Part shown: piece after piece, positions 1 to 12,946 of the stretch
Layout: every line of letters begins with the position of its first letter
Position numbering within the stretch: the stretch's first letter is position 1
Assembly (NCBI RefSeq): GCF_004011695.2
Contig: NC_082425.1
Location: 1,159,079-1,223,078 of the forward strand
Direction of reading: 5' to 3'
Length of the DNA stretch: 64,000 nt
DNA from: Ascochyta rabiei
Lineage: Eukaryota > Ascomycota > Dothideomycetes > Pleosporales > Didymellaceae
Notes under the pieces: generated by a model
Database searches by the model: none
What the model was told of the DNA's origin: nothing
What the model saw: the letters and a program-made list of their open reading frames with translations, nothing else
Translations under genes and position numbers: made by a program

Positions 1-171
1 AGCGCCATTTCTGGCAAGAGCCTTGGCCATCATGAACCCAATTCCTAGAGGTGTGTTAGTGACACGAGTAATGGAGCTGAAATTGAGTAGCTTACCTGTA
101 CCTCCACCTGTGATCACAGCAACGATGCCCTCAACGGAAAATAACTCTTGCCGCTTCATAGGACCGTCCAT
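1..171 (-). CDS. Short-chain dehydrogenase/reductase, 5' part only (cut by window edge)
   Basis: Two exons on the minus strand, 171..96 and 44..1, separated by a 51-bp GTAAGC...CTCTAG intron (95..45). Spliced, it reads into the Rossmann motif ITGGGTGIG followed by FMMAKALARNG, the NAD(P)-binding start of the SDR family. The intron splits the second glycine-motif codon in phase 1. The start is ATG at 171..169; an in-frame ATG at 159 is an alternative. The catalytic YxxxK lies outside the window. It is divergent from the O-methyltransferase at 711 across about 540 bp, so it is probably co-regulated and part of the polyketide cluster, where an SDR could reduce or dehydrogenate a pathway intermediate. 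The family call is firm; the role is inferred. Confidence 0.82.
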   Translation of the reverse strand, partial: MDGPMKRQELFSVEGIVAVITGGGTGKLLNFSSITRVTNTPLGIGFMMAKALARNGA

Positions 172-710
172 TATTACCTTTAGCAGGCTGTTTCAAAAGC
201 AAAACCGGGTGGCTATTGATGTTGGCATAGGATGTGACTAAGACCTTCTCAACATTCAGTAAACGAAGGCTAAGACTGTAAGGGCAGATTTTCCCTCCAA
301 GAATGTCAATGTTATACTGCGCACAGCATGCCGCCCGTGATACATGCCGCGTAGGCTATGCTGATTGCGGCCAGCATACTGGTAACCCTGCAGCCATTTG
401 CAGATTCAGGCTTCTTGGTATGCAAATCTATATCAAGAAACTAATGAGTGCAGGATGCTTTTGTTCATGAGTCAGTGCGTTTTTGATGATCATTCATTTG
501 GAATGGAATTCCCTGTAACACTGTATCACGCTCGAGAACGGGTGCCTTCTTCATGTTTACTGACAGCTATCACGTCTTTACCTGACTGCACCAAATACTG
601 CCATGCAAAGTTGCAGACCATTACTCTAGGTCTGCTACGCGAAGACAGTCTTTATCTCATTTTTACATCGCATTATTGCATTTATTTCGAAAGCGGACAA
701 GAGAGGGAAG
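172..710. promoter_or_regulatory. Divergent intergenic region between SDR and O-methyltransferase
   Basis: About 540 bp between two divergently transcribed cluster genes, so it must hold both promoters. I see no convincing coding sequence. An open frame at 398..745 has no family resemblance and runs into the methyltransferase in another frame. I could not assign a specific regulator site. Confidence 0.5.
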
Positions 711-2082
711 ATGGACCTACCTTCCCAATTCACACTGTTTGCTGATCAAGTTTCAACGAACGCGAAGCTGATTTCAACATACCTTCAAAATGGACAAGCA
801 GGATCAGCAGACACCGATGTGTATGAAATGAGTGCTGCCAAAGCCAAATTAGCGGAAGCAGCATTTGGACTACTCACTCTGAGTCGGGATTCAGGAAGCT
901 TTTTGGTTCACTTGACCGTCGATGTTAGTGCTGCTCTTCCTTTACAAAATTTGCATATTGAGACAACACTAATCCTGTGTGCAGTACCAAGTAGTTTGCG
1001 CGCTTAAATGGCTCTGCCACTTCCGTATTCTACAACTTGTACCTTCTAACGGAACCATCACTTATCGGAAACTGGCCGAATTAGCTGGAGCCCCGGAAGC
1101 TACTCTAAGGAGTGCGTTGCGGCTTGTGATGACGAGTGGGTTGTTTGATGAGCTAGGACAGGACGTGGTCGGACATAGTCCAATCTCACGGCGTATTGCC
1201 ACAGATGATAGCCTTCACCATTGGGTCCAATACATCTCAAGCACCATCATGCCGACGGCAGCCAAGCACCTGGAGGCTACCGAAAGATGGCCAAACAGCA
1301 GACAAGTAAACGAAACAGCGCACAATATTGCTTTTGATCACGATACTGCGTACTTCGACTTCGTGGCCCAGGATATGGGTCGATCAATCGAGTTTGCTAG
1401 AACTATGCAAGCAGTATCTAATACAGGCTCTTTTGAAAACCGCCATTTAGTGGAGAGCTTTGATTGGCCTTCACTCGGAGAAGGTTTGATAGTTGATGTA
1501 CGTGCTTCCGTCGAATTTGTTCTCCAATACCGTTCCGCACAGGCTGACGCATAGTAGATGGGCGGATCCACTGGACATGCATCTCTAGCTCTGGCAGAAA
1601 ATTTCCCAGATCTTAGATTCATCGTGCAGGATGTTAGAGATGTAGTTACAGACAGCAAACAGAGATTGGAAAAGCGAGACCTACCGTCTTCGATCGCGTC
1701 TCGCATTCAATTCCAGGAGCACTCTTTCTTCAATCTGCAGCAGGTGAAGGGTGCTTCAGTGTACCTTCTTCGCCATATTCTCCACGATTGGCCGGACAAG
1801 GAAGCTATTCAAATTTTGCGCAACATTGTCCCGGTACTGGGGCCGAAGGGCAGAATCATCATTTCCGATATCGTTCTTCCGCAACGAGCTTCGATCCCTG
1901 CTATTGAAGAGCGGGTTATGAGAATGAATGACTTGCTCTTGCATCAATTCACCAACACATCAGAGAGGGCGCTTGGAGAGTGGAAGGCTATATTCGCGGC
2001 AGCAAGTGACAGGTTCTGTGTCGAGAGGGTCTACAGGAATCCTAACAGCGTACTGTCGCTCATAGAGCTGACTCTTGGTTGA
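711..2082 (+). CDS. SAM-dependent O-methyltransferase (Methyltransf_2 type)
   Basis: Three exons: 711..923, 985..1497 and 1558..2082, giving 416 aa, the usual length for fungal class I-like O-methyltransferases. Intron 1 (61 bp) has GTTAGT, a CTAAT branch and GCAG. Intron 2 (60 bp) begins GTACGT and ends TAG directly before ATGGGCGG; without splicing the frame would stop at 1555. After splicing the SAM-binding motif I reads LIVDMGGSTGHASLALA, followed by a FPDLRFIVQD loop. The N-terminal part is a winged-helix dimerisation domain (KLAELAGAPEATLRSALRLV). The HILHDWPD motif at about 1771-1794 holds the likely catalytic histidine. It would methylate a phenolic hydroxyl of the polyketide made by the neighbouring PKS. 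All signature residues are present, so the gene looks intact. Confidence 0.9.
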
Positions 2083-3439
2083 CTGAACAAGGAACATTCA
2101 TATTGCTTACCACAGCGGGTTTCTGTAGCAGTTTTGTTATTGAATCTAGACTAGTCAACAATTGAACAATTGATTATATCATTTTAAAATAAAAAATGAG
2201 GATATCGATACTCGTAAACCCACTAAGACCCGAACATGCGAGCCAGCCTTTCTTTAGTGTCAAGTAAGATTCTGAGGGTTAATATCCATATCATGGCTGT
2301 ATTGTTGGGCGTGTAACTTGACCAGCTAGTGAGCCAACGCGAGTGTGCACCAGAACATGTTCCAGGCATAGAAAAATCTGAACGGCACGCCTCGGCTGGG
2401 TCATACCAAAGTTGATGTACAGGTGACCCGCAATTTGATGGTTTTCAATTTACATAGTTCCTGTGCCTTTGAGCTTGGCCATCTCCAGAGATGGCGTACC
2501 ATAACATTCTTATGATTACCGTGAAGGCGGCTACACGTATATGGTAGGAGATCCTTATGTTTTTCCAATGTTGAAAGCTGCAGGTCAACAGAATAGCACA
2601 TGCAAGATAAAAGGGCTTATGAAATGCAAGGGAGCCGTTGGTCTGTGTCCCTCAATTCTCTAGATTGTGTGATGTCTGATGCACGGTTATCGTGTCTTTG
2701 CGCGATATCTAAGCAAAGAAACAGCATAGGTGCTGCAAATGTGGCTGCGCAACTCAGATTCGCATCTTGACACTAGCTGCAACGCGTGTGGAACCAATCG
2801 CCCCATTAGACGTGCGGAGGGTGAAATAAACCTTGGCAGCTCGAAGAGGATGGAGTTTGATCTTCACAGACGTCGATAAAGCTCGGATATAAATCCTTAC
2901 CTTGATGACACAGAGCCGGCCCGATAGTACAGAATGTAAGGCAAACAAGAGGTAACATGCCAACCCATATCGAATACATCCTCGAAAATTCAAGAATGCA
3001 GTGGACACAGTCTTGGGATTACTTCTGATTAACTATATAATGCCGCGTATCGATTACTCGTGTAAAACTTCACATCTTACGCTCAAGCACTCGATTTCTT
3101 TGAAAGATACCGACATCAAGAATCTCGAACATTTTCAATAAGAACACATTCGAATCATAGACTTTCTGTCACATTATCCCAAGCCTATCAATCCGTTTCT
3201 TCTGGACCTCAATATTTGTCGCGATTACAGCCTTCTAAGAGTGCCCAGTGGACTGAGGTTGTCGAAGACCGTCTTGTTTTACTGTTTCTAGAACCAGTCC
3301 TACGTCGAGACTGCGCGGAAAGTACTGTTCTGGAGATTCAAGAAAGATCAGTTGCCAGTTTTATTGAGAAAGCACTCGTAAGCAATAAGAGCATTCTATC
3401 ACGTAATAGAACGTTTACTGTTTTAGAATCACTGCTATC
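2083..3439. promoter_or_regulatory. Intergenic region upstream of the PKS
   Basis: 1.36 kb between the methyltransferase stop and the PKS start. It contains the methyltransferase 3' end and the PKS promoter and leader. A TATA-like ACTATATAA lies at 3032-3040, about 400 bp before the PKS ATG. The open frame 3216..3458 does not begin with ATG and overlaps the PKS start in another frame; it is most likely leader sequence. Nothing else is supported. Confidence 0.45.
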
Positions 3440-6400
3440 ATGCGCGATCCCACCATGACCGGGCATCTCACCCTATATTTATTCGGAGACCAAACGTTCG
3501 ATGCTATTTCTCATTTTGAGAGCTTGATGAAAGCCAGGGACGATCCAGTCCTAGACCACCTGCTTACGAAGGCGTACAGCGCCATTCGTACCGAAATGTA
3601 CAGATTGTCACCACAGGTCAGGAAAGAATTCCCCCAGTACAATGGTATTGAAGATTTAGTGCGCATACACCAAGCTGGAAAGCGACTTTTGCCGCTTGAC
3701 ATGGCTCTGACAAGTTTGTATCAACTCGGTACATTCATCATTCGCGTGGACCCTATCGAGTTCGTAGCCGACAGGGCGTGCACTCTAGGTCTTTGTACGG
3801 GAGCACTAGCTGCAGCTGCAGTAAGCTGTAGTCACAGTGCACTGGATCTGATCCCCTTCGCTGTTCAGGCAATTATCGTAGCTTTTCGAGTCGGCGTGCT
3901 TGTGGAAGACTGTGCAGTACATGTCGCTCGCCCGCGCAACAAAGAGGAAAGCTGGTCGACTGTATGCCCCAGATCCACGGTTGTGGACGTATTGAATCAG
4001 TTTTGCATGGAAACTGTAAGTCTTTCGTTCTGTCCATAACTTGATCGCCGAAGCTAAGAAACTTCGTTCAGACACTTCCAAAGTTCGCTCAGCCGTACAT
4101 TAGCGCATACTTGCCAAGCAGCATCACTGTCAGCGGGCCACCTCGATCTCTCGAGATTTTCGTTTCGTCGAAGCTCTATGCTGGTTTCAAACATGAGTCT
4201 ATCCCGATTCATGGTCCATATCACGCACCACATCTGTATTCCGATCAAGACGTGGAACAAGTCATGCGATGTGTAGCATCTGACAGTACTATGCTGAGGC
4301 CTTCTCAACTTCCAGCATTGTCAAGTGGTGGTTCCAGACCAGATGGGAAGGACTTTGCTACACTGTTGAAGGCTGCAGTGACTGACATCTTACGCCATCC
4401 TTTTCAATTGAGCGGCACAGTAGAGGAGCTGGAAACCTGTATAACACAATTTAGCTCACGATCGTTCAACATCGTTTCAATTGGCTCAACGGCCGACCAC
4501 ATGATCTATAGTGCGCTGAGCCAGACTTCGCTGGAGACAATCACGCTGCGCGGACGGGAACATGTGAAAACTCCAATCTTGGACGATAGGGTCGCTTACA
4601 ACCTCAAGAAACCCAAGCTTGCTATCACCGGGATGTCCGGCCGGTATCCTGGCGCAAAAAATAACGAGGAGTTCTGGGATTTGCTTTATCGAGGGCTGGA
4701 TGTCCACAAGCCCGTTCCCGCTTCACATTGGGATTCAACTACACATGTTGACCCTACTGGTACCCGAAAGAATACTAGTGCGACTTTGTTTGGCTGTTGG
4801 CTCGACAATCCAGCAGAATTCGATGCCCCGTTCTTTAGCATATCTCCGAGAGAGGCGCCACAAATTGACCCGGCGCAAAGACTTGCCTTAATGACGGCAT
4901 ATGAGGCAATCGAACAAGCAGGTCTTGTTCCAGATGCTACTCCGTCCTCACGACGGGATAGAGTCGGCGTGTTCTACGGAGTCACTAGCAATGACTGGAT
5001 GGAGACGAATAGTGCTCAGGACATCGATACATATTTTATCCCCGGGGGAAACCGAGCATTCATTCCAGGACGAATTAACTATTGTTTTAAGTTCAGCGGC
5101 CCTAGCTATGCAATCGATACTGCTTGCTCTTCAAGTCTCGCAGGCATCCATCTCGCCTGCAATGCTCTCTGGCAAGGAGATATTGATACCGCTATTGCTG
5201 GCGGTACTAATATTCTCACTAACCCGGATTTCACTGCCGGTCTTGACCGTGGACATTTCCTTTCACGAGGAGGGAATTGTAAGACATTTGATGATAGTGC
5301 CGACGGATATTGCCGAGGGGAGGGCATTGGAACGGTAATTATAAAGCGCCTCGAGGATGCTATAGCGGAGAATGACCCAATCCTGGGTGTCATATCTGGC
5401 GCATGTACAAACCATTCAGCAGAGTCTACATCAATCACGCGGCCGCATTCTGGAGCCCAGCGTGCCATCTTCGAGCGGCTGATAAATCAGGGTGCCGTAA
5501 ATCCCTACAGTATAAGTTATGTGGAAATGCACGGAACGTGAGTAATCATCATTTACTTCAAAGCAGTGGCTGACCTCATTCAGTGGTACTCAAGCTGGTG
5601 ATGCCGGGGAAATGGCCAGTGTTCTCTCTGTTTTCGCGCCGCCCTTGTCGGAGACAAAGAAGGGCAGAAACATTGCCGAGCCTCTCTACCTGGGCTCCGC
5701 CAAAGCTAACATTGGTCACGGAGAGGCCGCTTCAGGGGTATCAAGTTTGATCAAAGTGTTGCTCATGATGCAGAAAAGCATGATCGTCCCCCACTGTGGC
5801 ATCAAAACCCAGATAAATCGCAAGTTCCCCACAGACCTGCAAGAGAGAAACGTCAAAATCGCCCTAGAACCAGTCCCGTGGCCTCGAATGGCGGCTTCCC
5901 AGCCTAGGCGCGTCTTGGTTAATAATTTCAGTGCAGCGGGTGGTAATACTGCTTTGATGATCGAAGATGCCCCGTTGCTCTCGAAGTCAATTGAAGCAGT
6001 CGACCCACGCAGCATTCATCTGATCGCCGTATCCGCAAAAGCTGCCACGTCATTGCGGGGAAATCTTTGTTCCCTGCTTGAGTTCTTGAAACAGAACCAA
6101 GACATCCCGCTTGGGCAGCTCTCATACACAACAACCGCCCGCCGTATGCACCACCAGCACCGAGCGATGATTGCTGGAAAAACCGTGGAGGATATGTGCA
6201 AAAAGATCGAAACCGCTCTGAGTGACAATATAGGGATGACGCGTCCAGGATACTCTTCGAAAATTGTCTTCACGTTCACTGGCCAAGGAGCCCAATATCC
6301 TGGAATGGGTCGGGAATTCTTCGAACACTTCTCCTCTTTCCGCACGGAATTGCTGCGCCTCGACCATATCGGACTCACGCTTGGATTTCCATCCATACTC

Positions 6401-9400
6401 CCCGTAATTCAGTCTCAAGGGGCAGATATTGGAGTGTACCCGCCAACCGCAGTCCAATTGGCCAGCGTTTGCATGCAAATGGCATTGAGCAAACTATGGG
6501 CATCATGGGGAGTGACTCCAGTCGCTGTCATTGGACATAGTCTTGGCGAATATGCTGCTCTCAATGTTTCAGGAGTGCTCTCTGAAGCAGAAACGATATA
6601 TGTTGTGGGAACACGAGCCGCCCTGATCGAGGAAAAGTGTGAAAAAGACACACGTTCTATGCTAGTAGTCAAAGGATCAGTCCAGGAAATTGCGCTTGTT
6701 CTTCGAGACTGTGACTACGAGGTTTCCTGCATGAACTCTCCAGTGGAAACAGTGCTTAGTGGTCCCAACGAGTGCATATCAGCATCAAAAAAAATACTGG
6801 AGAGCTCTGGATTGCGATCAACCCTGCTTAGAGTGCCGTATGCCTTTCATTCTTCACAGATTGAGCATGTAATGCCATTCTTTGAGAAAACGATCGAAGG
6901 CATCACTTTTTCAAAGCCCAAGGTTCCTATCTTGCGTCCTTTAGATGGGAAGATTGATCATGAGGGCGATTTCGATTCCAAATATCTTGCGGCCCATGCT
7001 CGGGAACCTGTTAATATGCTTGAAGCGCTACAAACGGCTCAGAGACAACACCTGATCACAGAGAAAACGATTTTAATCGAGATTGGTCAACATCCAGCTG
7101 TGTCCGGGATGGTGAAAGCAGCACTTGGATCAAATATCAAATCCCTACCTTCGGCTGAACGCTTTAGATCGGTTTGGCAAACGATCACAGTGGCCCTAGC
7201 TTCTCTGTACCATGCAGGGATGGAAATAAACTGGACAGAGTATCAGCGTGATTTTCAGGCCTCTCAAAAGGTGATTGCATTACCGGCCTACAGTTGGAAC
7301 TTGAAAGATTACTGGATACAGTACGTGAACGATTGGTCACTGCGCAAAGGCGACCCACCGTTGAGAAGCAACCAAATGATCAATCTTGAGAGTACGACTA
7401 TTCATCGTGTCATTGAAGAGACGGCCAGTAGTCATAGGTTGCATCTGATCGTTGAGGCAGACATTGCGCGCACAGACCTCAGACCGCTCGTCCAGGGACA
7501 TGAAGTCGATGGCATTCCGCTCTGCACTCCCTCAGTCTACGCAGACATTTCACTGAATATAGGAACATATTTGCTTCAGAAATATCGTCCGACGCAAGCG
7601 GAACGTGTCGTGGATGTTTCTGATATGGCAATATCGAAAGCCCTCATTTTACGAGTCGATGAGAGCCAGCAGCTCCTCCAGATCCACGCTGATGTTGACT
7701 GGGCTTCTCAATCCACCAGTATCATTTTTAAGTCTTTTGATGTAGGTGTTCTATCTTAATCTTCAGCATTACAGACATAACTGACCGGAGTGCAGAAGAG
7801 CCAGAAACTACAAGAGCATAGCAGGTGTGTTGTCCGTTTCAAATCTGAAAAGTTTCAGCAACTTCTTCAGCATAAAGCGGAGAATATAAAAAAAAAGATG
7901 CAGATCTTACGCGATGGAGTCGGACCAGGAATGACTGCACGCTTCAACCGTTCTATGGTGTATCGCATGATCAGCCCTTTGGCCCGATTCCACAACGATT
8001 ACAAGGCTGTTGACGAAATTGTGCTCAACAGTGATACCCTGGAGGCTTCATGTCGCCTTAGCTTTGGGAGTGTCAGACGCGGTGGAAAGTTTCACACGCA
8101 CCCCGCCATCATCGATGCTTTGACTCAGTCTTGCGGATTCACGATGAATTGCAACGATGCAACAGATCTGGACTTTCAAGTATACATGAATCATGGATGG
8201 AGCAGTTTCTCAATATTCGAACATTTGGATTTCGACAAGGTTTACACAACCTACACACGCATGGAGCAAGGAGCCAACAAACTATGGCACGGTGACGTGA
8301 CGATATTCGATGGGGACAATGTTGTTGCGTTCTTCGGGCGGATTGCAGTTAGTATTCTCTCGCGCTCTCTTCTATACAGACTAAATTTCTTCTTAGATCC
8401 AGGGTGTGCCGAGAAAGGCGCTAAAGGCCATCTTATCCATTGAGAGTGGGCTTCAGTCCAAGAAACAGCTCCAGTCTTCAAGAACAGCCGTAGCTCCTCC
8501 TGAGACGCATTTTTCGGAACCACCGGTAACAGAAGCTGGCCGAGCATCCCGTGGATACAAATCTGCCGCGATCAAGTTTACAGAGGCAATGTCCATCATC
8601 GCAGAGGCCAGCGGAATTGACGAAGCAGAATTGACTGATGACACGGCATTTGCCGATGTTGGTATTGATTCACTGATGGGTTTAACCATTTCAGCATGCT
8701 TGAGAGAGAGGCTTGGTCTTGATATCGAATTTCACTCGTTCATCTTCGACTTCCCCACTGTTGGAGATCTAAAGGTCCACTTAGAGAGCTCTGCTGAGTC
8801 GCCCGAAGACTCAGAGACTACCAGCCCTTCAATTTCTGGATTGAATATCACTACACCTAGCTCTGATGATTCTGCTGCATCCTCTGGGGTCGACTTCCAA
8901 CGTGTACTGGAAATCATATCTGAGGAGAGCGGCGTCGCGACTGCTGATCTCACTGACGACTCTGAATTCGCGGATTCAGGCGTAGACTCCCTTCTATCGA
9001 TCGTCGTCACAAGTCGGATGCAAGAAGAACTAGGGCTGAACATCACACATGAATCTCTTTTCATTGAGTGCCCAACAGTACTTGATCTGAAGCTGATGCT
9101 ATCAAGTGGTCTGTCATCTTATGATCGATCCGCTATCAGGGTTCAGACCGAGCCGCTCGCTGGTACCACTAATCGATTGCGTCCGGCAACAGTGCAATGT
9201 CCGGTCCAAAATACTACTGAAAAAGATCTGGGAGCTCGCAAGGAGAAGATCGACCAATATATACAGAAGTACTCCGCTGGATTTTCGGTTCCTGCTCCAT
9301 GTCATTCGTCCCAACTCTCCCACGAGCCGGAGAAAGTGGTAATGGTCACAGGCGCTTCTGGAAGTCTCGGTGCAAACTTGGTGAATCATCTCACTCAGCT

Positions 9401-10451
9401 TCCGGATGTGAAGACAGTTGTGTGTCTCAATCGCGAGAACAGAGAGGAGCCGTATGTTCGTCAACAGAAGTCTATGCGAGACAAGGGGATTCGATTCCCC
9501 GAGCGACTCAAGGTTAAGCTTTGTGTGATTCAGACTGACAGCTCGAAATCCATGCTTGGGCTGGGAAGAGCAAAATACGACGAACTCGCAGGCTCCGTCA
9601 CGCATATCGTTCACAGCGGATGGCCTATGAGCGCAAAAAGACCTCTCTCAGGCTTTGAATCCCAGTTCCAGGTAATGCGTAATCTCATCGACTTTTCCTG
9701 CAACATTGCCGCCCGGCGCCCCAACACCTTCAAAGTTGGATTTCAAATGATCTCCTCCATTGGGGTCGTAGGGCGCTATGAACTTGAGGACTCGAAGCAT
9801 CGAGTCATGGTACCGGAAGCTAGAGTTAAGATTGAATCAGTATTGCCCAATGGTTATAGTGAAGCAAAATGGGGTTGCGAACAGATGATCGCCAATACTC
9901 TCCAACAACATCCTCACCGATTCCGGGCCACGGTTGTTCGACTCGGACAGATTGCTGGCTCAAGGACCAGCGGGTACTGGAACCCAATGGAGCACTTCGG
10001 ATTCTTGATCAAGTCGTCGCAAACACTAAACGCGCTACCCGATGTGCCGGGAACAGCATTTTGGACTACTGTTGACGATATTGCCGCCACACTCTCGGAA
10101 CTGGTGCTTGCCGATTGTACACCATATCCTGTATATCACATCGAAAACCCTGCAGGGCAGTCATGGAAGACGCTCAATTCCATTCTTGGTACTGCACTGA
10201 ACATTACCAACTTCATCCCCTTCGAAGAATGGGTCGAACGTGTGCGAGCAGCACCAAAACAGAACAACCCCGCTTCCTCGCTTCTGAATTTTCTGGACGA
10301 CAACTATCTACGCATGTCCTGTGGCGGTTTAGTGCTGGATGTGCGATGCACGCTGGAGCACTCAAGTACATTAAGAGCCGTAGGGCCTGTCAGTGAGGAA
10401 GTGGTGAGGAAATATGTTCACATATGGCGCGAAATTGGGTTTTTGAGCTGA
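3440..10451 (+). CDS. Non-reducing polyketide synthase, SAT-KS-MAT-PT-ACP-ACP-TR
   Basis: Five exons: 3440..4015, 4072..5537, 5584..7741, 7796..8347 and 8397..10451, giving 2,268 aa. Domains in order: SAT with GLCTG (Cys119); KS with DTACSSS (Cys544), EMHGTGT (His about 678) and the SAKANIGH histidine (about 726); MAT with GHSLGE (Ser1000); product template with His1320 in the GHEVDG segment and Asp1507 in HPAIIDA; ACP1 with GIDSL (Ser1676); ACP2 with GVDSL (Ser1782); C-terminal thioester reductase with TGASGSLG near 1902 and YSEAK (Tyr2071, Lys2075). There is no methyltransferase domain and no thioesterase. The enzyme would build an aromatic polyketide from acetyl and malonyl units and release it reductively as an aldehyde. 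All catalytic residues are present. The start is ATG 3440; ATG 3455 also precedes the conserved LTLYLFGDQ. Confidence 0.95.
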
Positions 10452-11139
10452 TCAGTGTGTGCTTGATAGATATGAAATTTTCGTGGGTCAATTTACTCAT
10501 GTATTGAAAGTTTCGCATAACAATCGAAAAAGACTTAGCTCGAAGTTTAGTACAGTAATATTGTGAAGGTATTTTGCCTTGAACACACCTGTGGTCCACA
10601 AAGCTGGATACCCCGATCTCAGCCCTCACTTCGATCTTGCATACTCGGTAGTTTCGCGGTTGCGGATGCAACTCATGTAGCCCGTAACGACGAGTTTCCA
10701 GGCAGGATTTCGAAAATCTCGTGAAATCATATGCAGATTATGATCGTTTACCGCTGATATCTTGCAAATGAAGACACCGACTCTGAAAGTGCGACTTGAT
10801 GAGCATCACAGATCCTGATAGAAAGCCTGCTACGAAGGTATGAGCAGTCGCTTAAAGCCCGAGATCTTGTTACGGTATATGATAGAGGATGATATCATGG
10901 TACGTTGAGTCATGTACTCTCAATAAATCTTCTATAGCTCAGAAACAAGTTAAGGTGTCTCTTCCGGCCAAACAAACGCTACTTGAGACCATTTCTTTTA
11001 AGTCGATGGTCGAATAAAATGATCAAAATTCTAGTATCATTGCTTAACTACGAGATCAACAAGGAGTTTCTACGCTATAATAACGGTGAAGACCTTGTGA
11101 TGGAGCCTAATTCCTACCCTATCACCTCGTTCATCCCTT
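10452..11139. other. Convergent intergenic spacer between PKS and MFS transporter
   Basis: About 690 bp holding the 3' ends of two convergent genes. The open frames here have no recognisable family and are not supported. I see no repeat or RNA gene. Confidence 0.5.
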
Positions 11140-12946
11140 TCAATTTGTGTTCACCTTCAGTGGCCGCCACTGAATCACTGTTGCTGCCAACAAAGAAGCT
11201 GCCGCCAATCCAATGGTCGGATAAAACGTCCTCATGACCGCTTCATTGTAAACTCCTAACAGCTTCTGCAGTGTATCCCCCTCGTAACTATCCCGCAACC
11301 CTGTTGGACCCGCTGCCAGCACGACTGTAGCATCCAACTCTGGTAACTGGACATTCAACCCGCCAACCAAAGAGCTTTGGAATAGACTCTGCGCCACCGA
11401 CACGAACACCGAGCCGCCCAAAAGCGGGATGAATGTCATCAAAGCTGTGGCGGTAGGCACGTCGGCAGCGGCGAGAGTAGTCTGTACGACAAAGATGGGA
11501 AGTTGGAAGCCTATTCCAACGGATATTCCAAGAAAGATTTGATATCCAATCCACTTTGCTGAACCAGCGGTCGGAGTGAGTGTGGTAAGGAGGCCAGAAC
11601 TTATACAGACCATGGTTGCGCTAAGGAACATAAATGGGCTATAATATCGAATCAACGTGACCACGGCTCCGGAGACCATAGTCAATAGAATGTTGGAAAG
11701 AATGAACGGAAGGTTCATCAGGCCTGATTTTGTGGCCGAGGCACCTTTCACGGCCTGGAACCAGATTGGGAGCTTGATCTGAGTCAGTGCGATCGGTACA
11801 ACATGTTTCGGGAGAATTAGAATCAACTTACGTAGTAGACGAAAATAAACATAGAGCTATTCATGCAGAAGGAAAATAGGGCGGAACCCCAGATGTTGCG
11901 GTTGTGAAGCAGTCGTGGTGGCAGCATCGCCTTCTCGCCAGCGTAGAATTGAAGGCAAACAAAACAAACAAGCAGTACTCCGAAGACCACGAGCAAGCTG
12001 ATAATTTTACCATCTGCCCATGAGTACACAGCGCCGCCCCATTGCAGTGCCAGGAGCAAGCACACGATCGCAGGTAAAAAGAACAGTGTCCCCAGTGGAT
12101 CCAAGCCCCATAACTTCTCTCGTCGAGTGGCCGGGACAATCGGGTCGGTGCTCTGGAAGGTGAAGAAAACAGTTACAGCTGTGATGGCACCAAGGGGTAG
12201 GTTGATGTAGAAGCACCATCGCCAGGTAAGATGATCGGTGAATGCACCTCCGAGCCTGAAACGTAAGAGGCAATGGTAAGCTACTGGAAAAAGCCAACAA
12301 CAGAAGATGAGAAGTCACTTACAATGGTGCAACTATGCTTGCCACAGCAAACATGCCCATGATCAAGCCCGAAAAGGCCGGACGACGGCGCACCGGCACA
12401 CATTCAGAGATGATGACTAGCGAGCCAGAAAAAAGCCCCCCTCCTCCGAATCCAGAGATAGCTCGTCCGATGATGAAGACCACGGATGAGGGGGCAATGC
12501 CACAGATCAGCGAACCCAATTCGAAAATCAATAACGCGCTCAAATACACCCATTTCACTGGGAAAAAAGTATACATTTCGGCCAAAGGAAAGTGTTACCG
12601 CGCATGTGGTTAGCAAGTAGGAGCTTGCATACCATCCGACATCTTCTACAGACTGGAAGTCTGCAGCAATCCTTGGGATCGTGGTGGCGACAATTGTGTT
12701 GTCTAAAGAAGTACAGAATACACAACAACTGAGTCCAATGATGACGGTGGTCAACTTATAGCCGGTAAGAATGGTACCTCTATCCTCAAAGGCTGGAGGG
12801 CTGATATTGTTTTCGCTATGTCTTCTCAACTCCAAAGGTATCTCGTCACTCTCGTAGCTAGCTGCGCGAGCCACCATTTTGACGTAAAAGTTGGGTGCAG
12901 TAGTTGGGCTGGGAGGGTCGGGGGTGTTGTGCATGTTCACAGACAT
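11140..12946 (-). CDS. Major facilitator (DHA2-like) efflux transporter, with a one-base frame break
   Basis: Minus-strand exons 12946..12323, 12255..11832 and 11772..11140, about 559 aa once the break is bridged. The order is: hydrophilic N-terminus; first membrane helix with LDNTIVATTIPRIAADF; VGWYASSYLLTTCA; YTFFPVKWVYLSALLIFELGS; GRAISGFGGGG; RWCFYINLPLGA; YYLPIWFQAVKG; then further helices to 11140. This is the layout of fungal 14-helix drug/toxin exporters, so it probably exports the cluster product through the plasma membrane. For the second intron I prefer the AAG acceptor (exon starts 11772), because it restores YYLPIWFQ and leaves a normal branch-to-acceptor distance. Between about 12552 and 12580 the frame must shift by one base; no GT-AG intron there gives a sensible protein. 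This is either a real inactivating indel or a sequence error. Confidence 0.88.

Noticed and set aside
398..745. 115-codon frame before the methyltransferase
   Set aside because: Overlaps the methyltransferase start in another frame; no domain; lies in a divergent promoter region.
3216..3458. 80-codon frame before the PKS
   Set aside because: No ATG at its start, no family resemblance, and the SAT domain begins cleanly at ATG 3440 in another frame.
12556..12640. Intron (GTATGC...TTTCCCAG with a TGCTAAC branch) to explain the MFS frame break
   Set aside because: It looks like a good intron but removes conserved membrane-helix sequence and still leaves the wrong frame; a one-base indel is simpler.
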